64,000 nt of DNA from Kribbella capetownensis (GCF_004331485.1 NZ_SJKD01000001.1:1302001-1366000), one strand, 5' to 3'. Counted from the stretch's first letter, positions 1 to 8,478 are shown. Translations and numbers: made by a program. The notes: generated by a model not told the origin, from the letters alone.

Positions 1-442
1 TCAGGGTTGCGGTGAATTCCTTGGTCTGTTTGTTGGTCGACGTACGACCGCCCGAGGCGAACGTGAAGGACGTCCAGGCGAGCGCGCCGTACAGCACGAG
101 CTTGGCGCCGGCCTTCGCCTTGTCGGACGCCTCGTGCCGGGTGATGAGCTCCGTGAGCTGCCAGAGGGCGAGCAGGGCGAACCCAACCGCGATCACCCAG
201 AGCAGGACCTGTCCCGCCGACTCCTCGGCGAGTGTCGCCAGCGCCCCCGACTGACTCGCCTCCTGGCTGCCGCCGCCGAGAGCGATCTGCGCGGTCAGGT
301 AGGCGAGCAGCAGGTGCAGGACGCCGCTGGCGCCGTAGCCGAGGCGAGCCCCCCACTCGACCACGGGATGGTCACCGGCCCTGGCTGCGGTCCTCTTCGC
401 CGAGTCGCTCCCCCCGCCGAGCCGATCGCCACTGCTGCTCAT
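1..442 (-). CDS. DUF1206 membrane protein (5' part only)
   Basis: Partial gene: the ATG is at 442 and the 3' end runs off the left edge, leaving about 147 residues. After a short polar N-terminus come two hydrophobic helices (seen around GASGVLHLLLAYL and VLLWVIAVGFALLALWQL) separated by a polar loop, and a third begins near LVLYGALAW. This repeated pair-of-helices pattern is that of DUF1206, usually three such repeats, function unknown. It is divergent from the lipid kinase gene, with 74 bp between the starts. The family assignment is by pattern recognition only. Confidence 0.75.
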   Translation of the reverse strand, partial: MSSSGDRLGGGSDSAKRTAARAGDHPVVEWGARLGYGASGVLHLLLAYLTAQIALGGGSQEASQSGALATLAEESAGQVLLWVIAVGFALLALWQLTELITRHEASDKAKAGAKLVLYGALAWTSFTFASGGRTSTNKQTKEFTATL

Positions 443-516
443 GATGTCTCCCTCGCCTACGTGTACCCAGCCACCACCGCTGGTAAGCCTCGCAGGCGCC
501 GTGCAACAGTACGCGG

Positions 517-1470
517 GTGAAAGCCAAGGGTCCTGAGATCGCCGTCGTCGTCAACCCAACGAAGGTCGACCTCGCCGAGGTGCGTGAGGTTCTCCAGGAC
601 GCGGCCGCCGCGGCGGGCGTCGAGGCGCCGACGCTGGTCGAGACGACCGAGGACGATCCCGGCTTCGGCCAGACACGCGAGGCCGTTCGCGACGGCGCCG
701 GTCTGGTGTGTGCCCTCGGGGGCGACGGGACCGTGCGGGCGGTGGCGCAGGAGCTCGTCGGCACCGGCGTCGCGATGGGTCTCCTTCCAGGCGGTACCGG
801 GAACCTGCTGGCCCGCAACCTCGGCCTCCCGATCGACTCCCTGGCCGAGGCGGCCGCCGCGGCCTTCTCCGGCCAGGACCGCACGATCGATGTCGGATGG
901 TTGGTCGTCGACCCCGACGAGAGCCAGCGCGCTGGTGACCTGCGCACCGGCGCGGACAACGTCCACTGCTTCACCGTCATGGCCGGGGTCGGTTTCGACG
1001 CCCAGATCATGAATGACGCGCCCGAGGGCGTGAAGGACAAGGCCGGCTGGGCGGCGTACGTCGCCAGCGGCGGAACGCACCTGAAGGACGACCCGTTCGC
1101 GCTCGACCTGGCGGTGGATGGGCGCAGTGCGGGCCCCGGCCAGGCCCGCACGGTCGTGGTCGGCAACTGCGGCGAGCTCACCGGCGGCATGGTGCTGCTG
1201 CCCGATGCCGAGGTCGATGATGGCCGGCTGGACGTGGCGACGCTCAGCCCCGACAGCCTGACCGAGTGGATCGGGGTGGCCTCGCGGGTGCTGGCCGACC
1301 GGGGCGACGGACCCTCGCTCCAGCGTGATCGGGGTCGTGACCTCACGGTGCGAGTCGACCCGCCACAGCTGTGCGAGGTCGACGGTGACGTTCTGACCGA
1401 GGCAGGCCTTCTGCGCTTCGCGGTGCAGCCGGCCTGCCTTGTGGTACGCGTCGGCCGAGACAGCGCCTGA
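517..1470 (+). CDS. Diacylglycerol/lipid kinase family protein
   Basis: A 317-residue protein of the DagK/YegS lipid kinase family, which phosphorylates a lipid hydroxyl group with ATP at the membrane face. The nucleotide-binding loop GGDGT is at residues 68-72 and the second glycine motif PGGTGNLLA at 91-99; length is typical. The C-terminal half carries the beta-sandwich elements of the family (VGNCGELTGGMVLLPDAEVDDG). The GTG start at 517 fits the first conserved strand (EIAVVVNP). The lipid substrate cannot be told; diacylglycerol is the usual guess. A strong hairpin follows 43 bp after the stop. Confidence 0.88.
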   Translation: MKAKGPEIAVVVNPTKVDLAEVREVLQDAAAAAGVEAPTLVETTEDDPGFGQTREAVRDGAGLVCALGGDGTVRAVAQELVGTGVAMGLLPGGTGNLLARNLGLPIDSLAEAAAAAFSGQDRTIDVGWLVVDPDESQRAGDLRTGADNVHCFTVMAGVGFDAQIMNDAPEGVKDKAGWAAYVASGGTHLKDDPFALDLAVDGRSAGPGQARTVVVGNCGELTGGMVLLPDAEVDDGRLDVATLSPDSLTEWIGVASRVLADRGDGPSLQRDRGRDLTVRVDPPQLCEVDGDVLTEAGLLRFAVQPACLVVRVGRDSA

Positions 1471-1513
1471 CCAGCGGCTCGGATCTCGAGACTGTTCTCG
1501 TCAGACAACGAGA

Positions 1514-1561
1514 CAGCGGCCCGCCGGAACCGTCCCCTGCGGCAGTTTCGGCGGGCCGCTG
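1514..1561. terminator. Hairpin terminator after the lipid kinase gene
   Basis: Perfect 13-bp inverted repeat, arms 1514-1526 and 1549-1561 (CAGCGGCCCGCCG and its complement) with a 22-nt loop. It lies 43 bp downstream of the lipid kinase stop and well upstream of purA, so it most likely ends the first transcript. There is no clear U-tract, as is common in high-GC actinomycetes. Confidence 0.7.
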
Positions 1562-1609
1562 ACTAAGAGTGTGCACGCGATCACGCTGAATGGCAAGCTG
1601 TCGATTGAT

Positions 1610-1639
1610 GAAACAACTACTTGAAGTGACTGTTTCAAG
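1610..1639. promoter_or_regulatory. Nested palindromes upstream of purA
   Basis: Two overlapping inverted repeats share their right side: GAAACA (1610-1615) with TGTTTC (1631-1636), and CTTGAA (1620-1625) with TTCAAG (1634-1639). They sit in the 342-bp gap between the lipid kinase gene and purA, which holds no gene that I can see. This could be a regulator site for purA; a TAGGCT hexamer at 1678-1683 is a possible -10 element but no convincing -35 is seen. The binding factor is unknown. Confidence 0.35.
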
Positions 1640-1812
1640 GCGATGAACGGCGGGCCGAACCGTGGACCGGGGTCCGGTAGGCTTTGGTCGCAAGAGCCTG
1701 GATGCGTTGCCGGATGAATGTCCGGTGAACGTCTCCGGGCTTCACCGTTTCCAGCGTCCGGCAGTCGCGGAGTCGTGAGGCCGTCAGCCGGCGCGTGAAG
1801 AGGAGGGCTGAG

Positions 1813-3093
1813 ATGCCCGCAATCGTGCTCGTCGGCGCCCAGTGGGGCGATGAGGGCAAAGGCAAGGCGACCGATCTGCTCGGCAACACGGGCGAGGTCA
1901 TCGACTACGTGGTCAAGTTCAACGGCGGCAACAACGCCGGCCACACGGTGGTGATCGGCTCCGAGAAGTACGCGCTGCACCTGCTGCCGAGCGGGATCCT
2001 GACCCCCGGTGTCACCCCGGTGATCGGCAACGGGGTGGTGATCGACCTCAACGTGCTGTTCGAGGAGCTCGACGCGCTGCAGGCCCGCGGCGTCGACACC
2101 TCGCGGCTCGTGGTCAGCGCCGGTGCGCACCTGATCCCGCCGTACAACCGGACTCTCGACAAGGTGACCGAGCGGTTCCTCGGCAGCCGTCGGATCGGGA
2201 CCACGGGCCGCGGCATCGGGCCGACGTACGCGGACAAGATGAACCGGATCGGCATCCGGGTCCAGGACCTGTACGACGAGAAGATCCTCGAGCAGAAGGT
2301 GACCGGCGCACTGGAGCAGAAGAACCAGCTGCTGGTGAAGGTCTACAACCGGCGCGCGGTGGAGATCTCCGAGGTGCTGGACGAGCTGCTCGGGTACGCC
2401 GAACGCCTCCGGCCGATGGTGGCCGACACCAGCCTGCTGCTGAACAAAGCGCTGGACGACGGCAAGACCGTGCTGATGGAAGCCGGTCAGGCGACGCTGC
2501 TGGACGTCGACCACGGCACGTACCCGTTCGTCACGTCGTCCAATGCGATCTCTGCCGGTGCGTGCACGGGTGCCGGCATCCCGCCGACCCGGATCGATCG
2601 CGTGATGGCGGTTGTGAAGGCTTACACGACCCGCGTCGGCGAGGGTCCGTTCCCGACGGAACTGCTGGACGCGGACGGCGAGTGGCTGCGGCAGCAGGGC
2701 GCGGAGTTCGGTACGACGACCGGCCGGCCGCGTCGCTGTGGCTGGTACGACGCGGTCATCGCCCGGTATGCCGCCCGCGTGAACGGCGTCTCCGACTTCG
2801 TCCTCACCAAGCTGGACACCCTGACCGGCCGCGAGAAGATCCCGGTCTGCGTCGCGTACGACGTGAACGGCGTACGGCACGAGGAGATGCCGATGACGCA
2901 GACCGACTTCCACCACGCCGTCCCGGTCTATGAGGAGTTCGACGGCTGGTCCGACGACATCACCGGCTGCCGCACCTTCGAAGACCTCCCGAAGCAGGCC
3001 CAGACCTACGTCCGCGCTGTCGAATCCCTCAGCGGCGCCCGAATCTCCGCCATCGGCGTAGGCCCCGAAAGAACCCAAATCATCCAGCCCTGA
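1813..3093 (+). CDS. purA: Adenylosuccinate synthetase
   Basis: Catalyses GTP-dependent joining of aspartate to IMP, the first committed step to AMP, in the cytoplasm. The 426 residues match the usual length. GDEGKGK at 12-18 is the P-loop, N38-T46 (NGGNNAGHT) contains catalytic His45, and GTTGRGIGP follows. The ATG at 1813 was chosen over the in-frame ATG at 1795 because the protein then begins with the conserved [17 protein letters not shown] strand and a GAGGAGGG ribosome site lies just upstream. It is the first of seven purine genes in the window, all on the + strand. Confidence 0.97.
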   Translation: MPAIVLVGAQWGDEGKGKATDLLGNTGEVIDYVVKFNGGNNAGHTVVIGSEKYALHLLPSGILTPGVTPVIGNGVVIDLNVLFEELDALQARGVDTSRLVVSAGAHLIPPYNRTLDKVTERFLGSRRIGTTGRGIGPTYADKMNRIGIRVQDLYDEKILEQKVTGALEQKNQLLVKVYNRRAVEISEVLDELLGYAERLRPMVADTSLLLNKALDDGKTVLMEAGQATLLDVDHGTYPFVTSSNAISAGACTGAGIPPTRIDRVMAVVKAYTTRVGEGPFPTELLDADGEWLRQQGAEFGTTTGRPRRCGWYDAVIARYAARVNGVSDFVLTKLDTLTGREKIPVCVAYDVNGVRHEEMPMTQTDFHHAVPVYEEFDGWSDDITGCRTFEDLPKQAQTYVRAVESLSGARISAIGVGPERTQIIQP

Positions 3094-3104
3094 CCTCAGC
3101 CTGC

Positions 3105-3129
3105 GGCCACCTCGCATCCCGGGGTGGCC
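3105..3129. terminator. Possible weak terminator after purA
   Basis: Seven-bp arms GGCCACC (3105-3111) and GGTGGCC (3123-3129) enclose an 11-nt loop, 12 bp after the purA stop and before the toxin-antitoxin operon. Short and without U-tract, so only a tentative call. Confidence 0.4.
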
Positions 3130-3133
3130 AGCA

Positions 3134-3152
3134 GTCATACCGTGGTCATACC
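3134..3152. promoter_or_regulatory. Direct repeat at the antitoxin promoter
   Basis: The 8-mer GTCATACC occurs twice (3134-3141 and 3145-3152), 11 bp apart start to start, and the second copy runs into the palindrome ACCATGGT just before the antitoxin GTG. Antitoxins with ribbon-helix-helix domains bind such short tandem sites to repress their own operon, so this is a plausible operator overlapping the promoter. Inference from position and spacing only. Confidence 0.45.
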
Positions 3153-3160
3153 ATGGTTGG

Positions 3161-3442
3161 GTGGCGGTGAAGAAGAAGACGTTGTCCTTCGACGAGGAGC
3201 TGTGGTCGGCGGTCGAGCGCCGGGCCCGGGAGGCGAACACGACGCCGTCGGCGTACGTGAACGAGTTGGTCGCCAAGAGCGAGAGGTTGTACCGCGGCCT
3301 CGAGGCAATCTCCGACTGGGAGTCCGAGCACGGCGCTCTGACTGCGGATCAGCTCGACTGGGCCGATCGGGCGCTGGCGGATGCTCAGCGCGAGGCAGTG
3401 GACAGCGGGGAGCCGGACGACGGTCAGGGCACGAAGGCGTGA
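3161..3442 (+). CDS. Antitoxin, ribbon-helix-helix type
   Basis: A 93-residue protein starting at GTG 3161. The N-terminus (KKTLSFDEELWSAVERRA) has the strand-helix-helix look of a ribbon-helix-helix DNA-binding domain; the acidic C-terminus (after residue 60) is the likely toxin-binding tail. It overlaps the next gene by four bases (GTGA), the usual coupling in type II toxin-antitoxin operons. Together with the PIN protein downstream this is a VapBC-like pair. Exact antitoxin family is not certain. Confidence 0.75.
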   Translation: MAVKKKTLSFDEELWSAVERRAREANTTPSAYVNELVAKSERLYRGLEAISDWESEHGALTADQLDWADRALADAQREAVDSGEPDDGQGTKA

Positions 3443-3846
3443 CGCAGCTCGTGTACGACGCCGGTGCCCTCATCGCTGCCGAGCGGAACGACCCGCGGTT
3501 GTGGGCGATCCATCTGCGCGCGTTGATGCGCGGTGTCGAGCCGAGTGTGCCCGCCGCGGCGCTGGCCCAGGTCTGGCGCGGACACAAGCAGCGTGGTCTG
3601 CGTCGGCTGATCGACGGGTGCGACGTCGTACCGCTCACACAGGAACTTGCGACCCGGGTGGGAGAACTGCTGGCCGTCGCGGACCGGGCCGACGTTGTTG
3701 ACGCTCAGGTGTTGGCGTGTTGCTTCGAGTCGGCGGCGACCTGTGTGACCTCGGATCGGGGCGACATCGCACACCTGGCGGAGGCTGCGCGTACCGGAGC
3801 CTGGCGTGGCAACACCCGCTGGAAGGTGCCGATCATCTCGCTCTGA
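3439..3846 (+). CDS. PIN-domain toxin (VapC-like ribonuclease)
   Basis: Predicted 135-residue endoribonuclease toxin, read from GTG 3439, which overlaps the antitoxin stop. Acidic residues expected for the Mg-binding PIN site are present: Asp in LVYDAGALIAAE near the start, the Glu eight residues later, Asp in ADVVDAQVLA, and Asp in TSDRGD near the end. Length and one-domain layout fit VapC. A longer frame open from 3124 is ignored because it lies in another frame across the antitoxin gene. Confidence 0.82.
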   Translation: MTQLVYDAGALIAAERNDPRLWAIHLRALMRGVEPSVPAAALAQVWRGHKQRGLRRLIDGCDVVPLTQELATRVGELLAVADRADVVDAQVLACCFESAATCVTSDRGDIAHLAEAARTGAWRGNTRWKVPIISL

Positions 3847-3854
3847 ACTTCGGC

Positions 3855-3887
3855 CTCAGCGGCCGATGCTGTTCTCAGCGGCCGATG
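3855..3887. repeat. Short direct repeat across the kinase stop codon
   Basis: The 14-mer CTCAGCGGCCGATG occurs at 3855-3868 and 3874-3887. The second copy contains the last codons and stop of the minus-strand kinase, so the end of that gene looks locally duplicated by 19 bp. Confidence 0.6.
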
Positions 3888-5821
3888 AAGGGGAGGTCTC
3901 GGATGAAGGGGGCGTCTCGGAGGTCGTTGAGGGTGGGGCGGTCGATGGTGGGGGTTTCGATGGGGGTGCGGGCCCAGGTGGAGCCTTGGCCCTGGGTGGC
4001 TTGGTAGAAGGTGAGGGCGCCGATCGCCAGGAGTACGGCGGCGATGGTGGCGGAGAGCCAGTGCCGGCGGAAGGTAGTGCGGGCGGCGATGTGAGCTCCG
4101 CGGCGGAGTGAGGTGCCGCCGGGGACCCACCAGGCGGTGACGAGTGCGGTGAGCGCGGCGGAACCGAAGCCGAAGGCTGACAGTGGCTGCCAATCCAGAC
4201 TGTTGGCCGTGGCGGCCACTCCGGTCACGACGACGCCGACGATGCCGCCCATGACGACCGGCAGGATCAGGCAGGGCAGGGTGACGAGACCTGCCATGAC
4301 CAACTGCAGGGGTGTGGATGCCGCCGCGACCACGCTGTCCGAGCGGCCGGACCGACCGCGCATCTGACGGCGTCGCATCAGCGCAGTACTCGAGCGGTCG
4401 ACGGTCCGCGCGATCACGAACAGCACGATGGTGATGAGCGAACCCAAGCCCGGATAGAGGGCAATCAGCCCGGTCAGCGCCACCATCAACCCGACCATGA
4501 CCGCAGTACGCTTCCCGGTCGGCGGAGTCTTCTCCGGCCGAGGTGCCTGCGGCTGCGGCGAGCGCTCCGGCTGCGGACCGGGCTGTTGGTACGGCGGACC
4601 GCCCTGCTGGTACGGCGCCGGCACCGGACTCTGCTGCTGGTACGGCGACGGTGCCCCGTAGTACGGCGCGACGCCCTGCGGACCGCTCTGATACGGCAAC
4701 GGCATCGCGGCAGGCGGCGCCGCAGTAGGCGTCGGGCTGTAGTTCACCGGATGAACCGGCGGAGAAGCCTCCGGCAACGGCTGAGCCGCCTTCTTGGCCG
4801 CAGCGGCCTCACGCAGCTTGTCGCGGATCGGAGCGAACGCCGACAGCGGCGGAATCACCGACGGAATGAGCCCCGCCACCTCAGTGGCTGAGTGCTCGTC
4901 CGACGGCATCTCGCGAGTCATCAACGCGGTAGGCGGATTCAGGTGCACAGTCTCCGGCGCGGGCGTCTCCTTCGCCGGCAGTGCGTCGCGGCCCTCGGCG
5001 TACCGGTTGAGCCCCTCCATGATCTCGACCTGCGTCGGCCGGTCGTTCTTGTCGGGTGCGAGCGCTGCGGCGAGCAGTGGCTTCAGCCGCGGGTCGAGTC
5101 CCTCCAGGTCGGCCTGTCCGGTGTGCACACGATGCAGCACAGCCTCGAATGGTCCCTTGCCGAACGGCCGCCGTCCGGTGGCCGCGAACGCCACAGTGGC
5201 GGCCCAGCCCCACCAGTCCGCCGACTCCGACACCATTTCGCCCTCGATGAGCTCAGGTGCGAGGTAGCCCGGCGTACCGATCACCAGACCGGTCTGAGTG
5301 AGCCGCAGGTCGTCGGCGGCCTGCGCGATGCCGAAGTCGATCATCACCGGCTTGCCGTTGAACATCATCACGTTGCCGGGCTTGAGGTCGCGGTGGATCA
5401 CACCGACCTGGTGGATCGCCTGAAGCGATTCCGCCAGGCATCCAGCCAGCGGCAGCCACTTGCGCGGGGTCAGCGGCCCGCGGTCGTCGACCTGCTCGTC
5501 CAGCGGCCGTCCCGGCACGAACCGGGTCACCAGATAGGGCTGGTCGCCCTCCAGATCGTGGTCGAGGATGCCTGCCACGCCGGGGTGGCTCACCTTCTGC
5601 AGTGTGGTTGCTTCACGCTGCAACCGGGCCCGCGCGATCGGATCGTGCGCGACGTGCGGGCGCAGTACCTTGAGCGCGACCTCCTGGCGCTCGGGACCTT
5701 CGGCCAGGTAGACGACGCCCATGCCGCCCTGTCCGAGCCGCCGGATCAACCGGTACGGCCCGACCCTTTCCTCCCCCACCTCCTCGACAGGCGCGGAAGG
5801 CGGTCCCCCTGTGGCTGACAT
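3875..5821 (-). CDS. Membrane-anchored Ser/Thr protein kinase
   Basis: A 648-residue Hanks-type (PknB-like) kinase. The catalytic domain spans about residues 22-280, with glycine loop LGQGGMGVVYLA (29-40), catalytic Lys51, HRDLKPGN (143-150), DFG (162-164) and APE (188-190). A Pro/Gln/Tyr-rich linker (about 370-440) follows, then roughly four hydrophobic helices and a short polar tail (TPTIDRPTLNDLRD). Unlike PknB there is no PASTA region; several C-terminal helices would hold it in the membrane. The start is ATG 5821, before the first conserved kinase strand; longer upstream reading adds no kinase sequence. It is monocistronic and divergent from the DUF1330 gene. Confidence 0.92.
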   Translation of the reverse strand: MSATGGPPSAPVEEVGEERVGPYRLIRRLGQGGMGVVYLAEGPERQEVALKVLRPHVAHDPIARARLQREATTLQKVSHPGVAGILDHDLEGDQPYLVTRFVPGRPLDEQVDDRGPLTPRKWLPLAGCLAESLQAIHQVGVIHRDLKPGNVMMFNGKPVMIDFGIAQAADDLRLTQTGLVIGTPGYLAPELIEGEMVSESADWWGWAATVAFAATGRRPFGKGPFEAVLHRVHTGQADLEGLDPRLKPLLAAALAPDKNDRPTQVEIMEGLNRYAEGRDALPAKETPAPETVHLNPPTALMTREMPSDEHSATEVAGLIPSVIPPLSAFAPIRDKLREAAAAKKAAQPLPEASPPVHPVNYSPTPTAAPPAAMPLPYQSGPQGVAPYYGAPSPYQQQSPVPAPYQQGGPPYQQPGPQPERSPQPQAPRPEKTPPTGKRTAVMVGLMVALTGLIALYPGLGSLITIVLFVIARTVDRSSTALMRRRQMRGRSGRSDSVVAAASTPLQLVMAGLVTLPCLILPVVMGGIVGVVVTGVAATANSLDWQPLSAFGFGSAALTALVTAWWVPGGTSLRRGAHIAARTTFRRHWLSATIAAVLLAIGALTFYQATQGQGSTWARTPIETPTIDRPTLNDLRDAPFIRDLPFIGR

Positions 5822-5947
5822 GCCATCTACGGTACGTGGGCAGCAGACCAAGCCGACCGGATGACCTCTGACGTAATCGTCTCGATTCGGCTTCTGCCGC
5901 AGGCTTGTCGCAACGGAATCATCCGAAAGAACGAGGAGACAGTCACC

Positions 5948-6268
5948 ATGACGGCGTACGCGATCGCCTATCTGCGCAACATCGAGTTCGGCGACGACAT
6001 CATCGAGTACCTGCACCGCGTCGACGCGACCCTGGCGCCGTACAACGGGCACTTCATCGTGCACGGCGACGACGCGGAGCCGATCGAGGGCGAGTGGAGC
6101 GGTGCTCCGATCGTGATCGAGTTCCCCGACTACGACCAGTTGCGCGGTTGGTACGACTCTCCGGCGTACCGGGCGATCCTGCACCTGCGCACCGACAACG
6201 CCGACAGCACGGTCATCTTCGTCAACGGCTGCGGTCGCGACCACAAGGCCACCGACGTGCTGGTCTGA
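5948..6268 (+). CDS. DUF1330 family protein
   Basis: Small 106-residue protein with the ferredoxin-like dimeric alpha/beta barrel pattern of DUF1330: YAIAYLRNI..., a central GEWSGAPIVIEFPDYDQLRGWYDSPAY block, and a terminal strand. The ATG at 5948 has AGGAG at 5934-5938. No catalytic role is established for the family. Its neighbours do not reveal a pathway. Confidence 0.85.
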   Translation: MTAYAIAYLRNIEFGDDIIEYLHRVDATLAPYNGHFIVHGDDAEPIEGEWSGAPIVIEFPDYDQLRGWYDSPAYRAILHLRTDNADSTVIFVNGCGRDHKATDVLV

Positions 6269-6345
6269 TCTTCGTGGCCAGATCCTTGCGAACACCGTCA
6301 TCTCGGCCACTGGCTGGCGGCGCTGCCGGGCGGTTGGGTAGAGCT

Positions 6346-6945
6346 ATGCGAATCGAGATGCTGGTGTTCGACGGTGTGGACGAGATGGACGTGATGGGTC
6401 CGTTCGAGGTCTGGAGCCATGCGCGGCGGCGGCCGGAGTTCGACATGGCGCTGGTCGGCCTGGACGGTCCGGTCGAGGTGACCGGGCTGCACGGCCTGCA
6501 GTTCAAGGCGCCCGAGGGTCTCGGTACGCCGGACGCACTCTTCGTCCCGGGCGGCGGCTGGATGAATCGGGCGGAGACGGGCTCATGGGCAGAGGCGCGG
6601 CGCGGAGTGATGACGGCGAGGATCGCCGAACTCGCGCCGACGCTCAGCCTGATCACCTCGGTCTGCACCGGCGCGATGCTGCTCGCCGAGGCCGGGCTGC
6701 TGAAGGGCCGCCCAGCCACCACGAACCGCGGCGCCTGGGCCGAACTCGAGGCGTTCGGCGCGGACCTCAAGACGAATCGCGTCGTCGACGACGGCGACCT
6801 GATCACCGCCGGCGGCGTCACCTCCGGCATCGACCTCGCCCTGTACGTCGTCGAGCGGGTGTGCGGAGCGGATGCCGCCGACGGGATCGCGGGCGCACTG
6901 GAGTACACCCGCGATCGCGACGTCTACATTGCTGCAGGCAACTAA
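6346..6945 (+). CDS. DJ-1/PfpI family protein
   Basis: A 199-residue class I glutamine-amidotransferase-like protein. The nucleophile elbow is SVCTGAML with Cys107; the opening strand IEMLVFDGVDEMDVMGPFEV is that of transcriptional-regulator-like and isonitrile-hydratase-like DJ-1 proteins, but no AraC helix-turn-helix is attached. Its stop codon overlaps that of the convergent SDR by three bases (6943-6945). Activity cannot be told from sequence. Confidence 0.85.
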   Translation: MRIEMLVFDGVDEMDVMGPFEVWSHARRRPEFDMALVGLDGPVEVTGLHGLQFKAPEGLGTPDALFVPGGGWMNRAETGSWAEARRGVMTARIAELAPTLSLITSVCTGAMLLAEAGLLKGRPATTNRGAWAELEAFGADLKTNRVVDDGDLITAGGVTSGIDLALYVVERVCGADAADGIAGALEYTRDRDVYIAAGN

Positions 6946-7646
6946 GCCTGCGCGAGCTCCGGGTAGAGGGCGGTCAGGTCGCCGGAGATCGCTGCCTTCG
7001 CGCCCCGGGCAGTGTCGTCCGCCAAGACCTCGTGAGCGCCGGCCTCGATCCCGTCGAGTGCCTGCTTGGCGATGTCCTCCGGCCGGGACTTCGGTGCCGT
7101 GACCGCAGCGGCCATGTCAGTGTCGACGTACCCCATGTGCAGGCCGGTGACGCCGATGCCGCGGCCGAGCAGTTCAAGCCGGATCGCGTTGGTCTGCAGC
7201 CAGAACGCGGCCTTGGTGGCGGAGTACGCGCCGTGCCGCGCCACCCAGGACAGCGCCGAGTGGGCGTTCAGGATGTGGCCGCCGCCGTTGCGCTCGATGA
7301 TCGGCACGAACGCCTTGGTCAGCTCGAGCGGACCGAAGAAGTTCGCTTCGAAGACCGCGCGGATGTCGTCGATCGGCGCCTCGAGGTAGGTGTCCGGCGA
7401 GCTCGCGCCGGCGTTGTTGATCAGCACGGTGACGTCCGGGGCCGCGACCGCGAGGGCGTCGATCGAGGCCTGGTCGGTGATCTCCAGCGGCAGCGGGACC
7501 ACGCGCGGGTCGGCGCTCGGCTCGGGGGTGCGTGCGGTCGCGTAGACCTTCGCCACGCCGCGGTCGAGCAGGTCGTCGACGATCGCCTTGCCGATGCCGC
7601 GCTGGCCGCCGGTGACCAGGACGACGGCGCCTTCGAGTGTGGTCAT
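6942..7646 (-). CDS. Short-chain dehydrogenase/reductase
   Basis: A 234-residue NAD(P)-dependent oxidoreductase. TGGQRGIG (12-19) binds the cofactor, NNAG is at 77-80 and the catalytic set appears as Ser130, Tyr141, Lys145. The ATG at 7646 follows an AGGAG-like site. A well-formed promoter (TTGATG, 17-bp spacer, TATAGT on the minus strand) contains an operator matching one next to it, so expression is probably controlled by the divergent TetR gene. Substrate unknown; such pairs often respond to a reactive carbonyl or toxic compound. Confidence 0.9.
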   Translation of the reverse strand: MTTLEGAVVLVTGGQRGIGKAIVDDLLDRGVAKVYATARTPEPSADPRVVPLPLEITDQASIDALAVAAPDVTVLINNAGASSPDTYLEAPIDDIRAVFEANFFGPLELTKAFVPIIERNGGGHILNAHSALSWVARHGAYSATKAAFWLQTNAIRLELLGRGIGVTGLHMGYVDTDMAAAVTAPKSRPEDIAKQALDGIEAGAHEVLADDTARGAKAAISGDLTALYPELAQA

Positions 7647-7665
7647 GTCGCTGCTCCTGAGGGTT

Positions 7666-7683
7666 GGAAACCGATCTGTTTCC
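7666..7683. promoter_or_regulatory. TetR operator, copy 1
   Basis: Near-palindrome GGAAACCGATCTGTTTCC, one central mismatch away from perfect symmetry and sharing the AAACCGATC core with the second site. Its centre is 24 bp from the centre of copy 2. It lies in the 5' leader of the SDR gene, where bound repressor would block transcription. Confidence 0.7.
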
Positions 7684-7686
7684 ATG

Positions 7687-7715
7687 ACTATAAACCGATC
7701 GGTTTCTGACATCAA
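7687..7715 (-). promoter_or_regulatory. SDR promoter with embedded TetR operator (copy 2)
   Basis: On the minus strand TTGATG (7715-7710) and TATAGT (7692-7687) are separated by exactly 17 bp. The spacer contains the perfect 14-bp palindrome AAACCGATCGGTTT (7692-7705). The operator-in-spacer arrangement is classic steric repression and predicts that the divergent TetR protein controls this promoter and its own. Confidence 0.72.
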
Positions 7716-7737
7716 ATCCAGCCGGTACCCTCGTTGC

Positions 7738-8328
7738 ATGACCACCTCGGCGACACCCCGCGAACGCCTCCTCGAGGCCGCGGGCGAACTCTTCCACCGC
7801 GACGGCGTCAACATCGGAGTGGACGCGCTGTGCAAGGCGGCCGGGGTGTCGAAGAAGTCGATGTACCAGCTGTTCCGTTCCAAGGACGAGCTGATCGCGG
7901 AGAGCCTGGCCAGCCGCGGCCCGTCGTACCAGGCGTTGCTGCATCCGGGGCCGGAGGACGAGCGCCCGGCCCGGGACCGGATCCTGACGGTGTTCGAGCG
8001 GCAGGACGAATTGGTTGCCCAGGGCGACTTCCTCGGCTGTCCCCACGTCAGTACGGCGGTCGAGCTGAAGAACCCGGAGCACCCGGGCTCGGTGGTCGCC
8101 CGGCACTTCAAACAGCACCTGACCGACTTCTTCCACCGTGAACTGGTGAAGGCTGGTGCCGAGGATCCGGGCACGCTGGCGATCCAGCTGACGATGATCT
8201 TCGATGGCGCCAGTGCCCGGGCGGTCGTCCGCGCCCAGAACCTGGGCGGCATCGGCGTACTCACTGCCGCCGCGCTGCTGGACGCGGCCGGTGTGCGTGC
8301 GAGCGAGCTGGCGGCCCAGGCGGGCTGA
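7738..8328 (+). CDS. TetR family transcriptional regulator
   Basis: A 196-residue repressor. The N-terminal helix-turn-helix covers residues 8-55 (RERLLEAAGELFHRDGVNIGVDALCKAAGVSKKSMYQLF); the C-terminal half is a ligand-binding and dimer domain. It starts at ATG 7738, seven bases after a TACCCT element, suggesting a nearly leaderless mRNA. It is divergent from the SDR gene, with two AAACCGATC palindromes between, so it very probably represses both. Confidence 0.92.
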   Translation: MTTSATPRERLLEAAGELFHRDGVNIGVDALCKAAGVSKKSMYQLFRSKDELIAESLASRGPSYQALLHPGPEDERPARDRILTVFERQDELVAQGDFLGCPHVSTAVELKNPEHPGSVVARHFKQHLTDFFHRELVKAGAEDPGTLAIQLTMIFDGASARAVVRAQNLGGIGVLTAAALLDAAGVRASELAAQAG

Positions 8329-8449
8329 ATCGCCGATTGCCGAGGGTAGTGGCCTGCGGTTCTGAGGCGTGCACAGAGGTGGGACAGATTCTCACTTTGT
8401 TCCACTGAGCTGGGAAAAGATCCCGGTGCGTTCCGTCGTCGACGGGATC

Positions 8450-8478
8450 TTGACGTGCTCACCGTCTGTCGTCAAACT
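8450..8478 (+). promoter_or_regulatory. Putative promoter of the alginate-lyase-like gene
   Basis: TTGACG (8450-8455) and CAAACT (8473-8478) are 17 bp apart, 70 bp before the ATG. The two elements lie within an inverted repeat (TTGACG with CGTCAA at 8470-8475), and TTTCGAAA follows at 8478-8485, a small palindrome that resembles the half-sites of LacI-type sugar regulators. A second inverted repeat, GATCCCG/CGGGATC, lies just upstream. Regulation by the breakdown product is plausible but unproven. Confidence 0.4.

Noticed and set aside
1501..3276. 591-codon open frame on the minus strand opposite purA
   Set aside because: It is a shadow of purA caused by high GC; the product is Arg/His/Asp-rich low-complexity sequence with no recognisable domain, while purA is certain.
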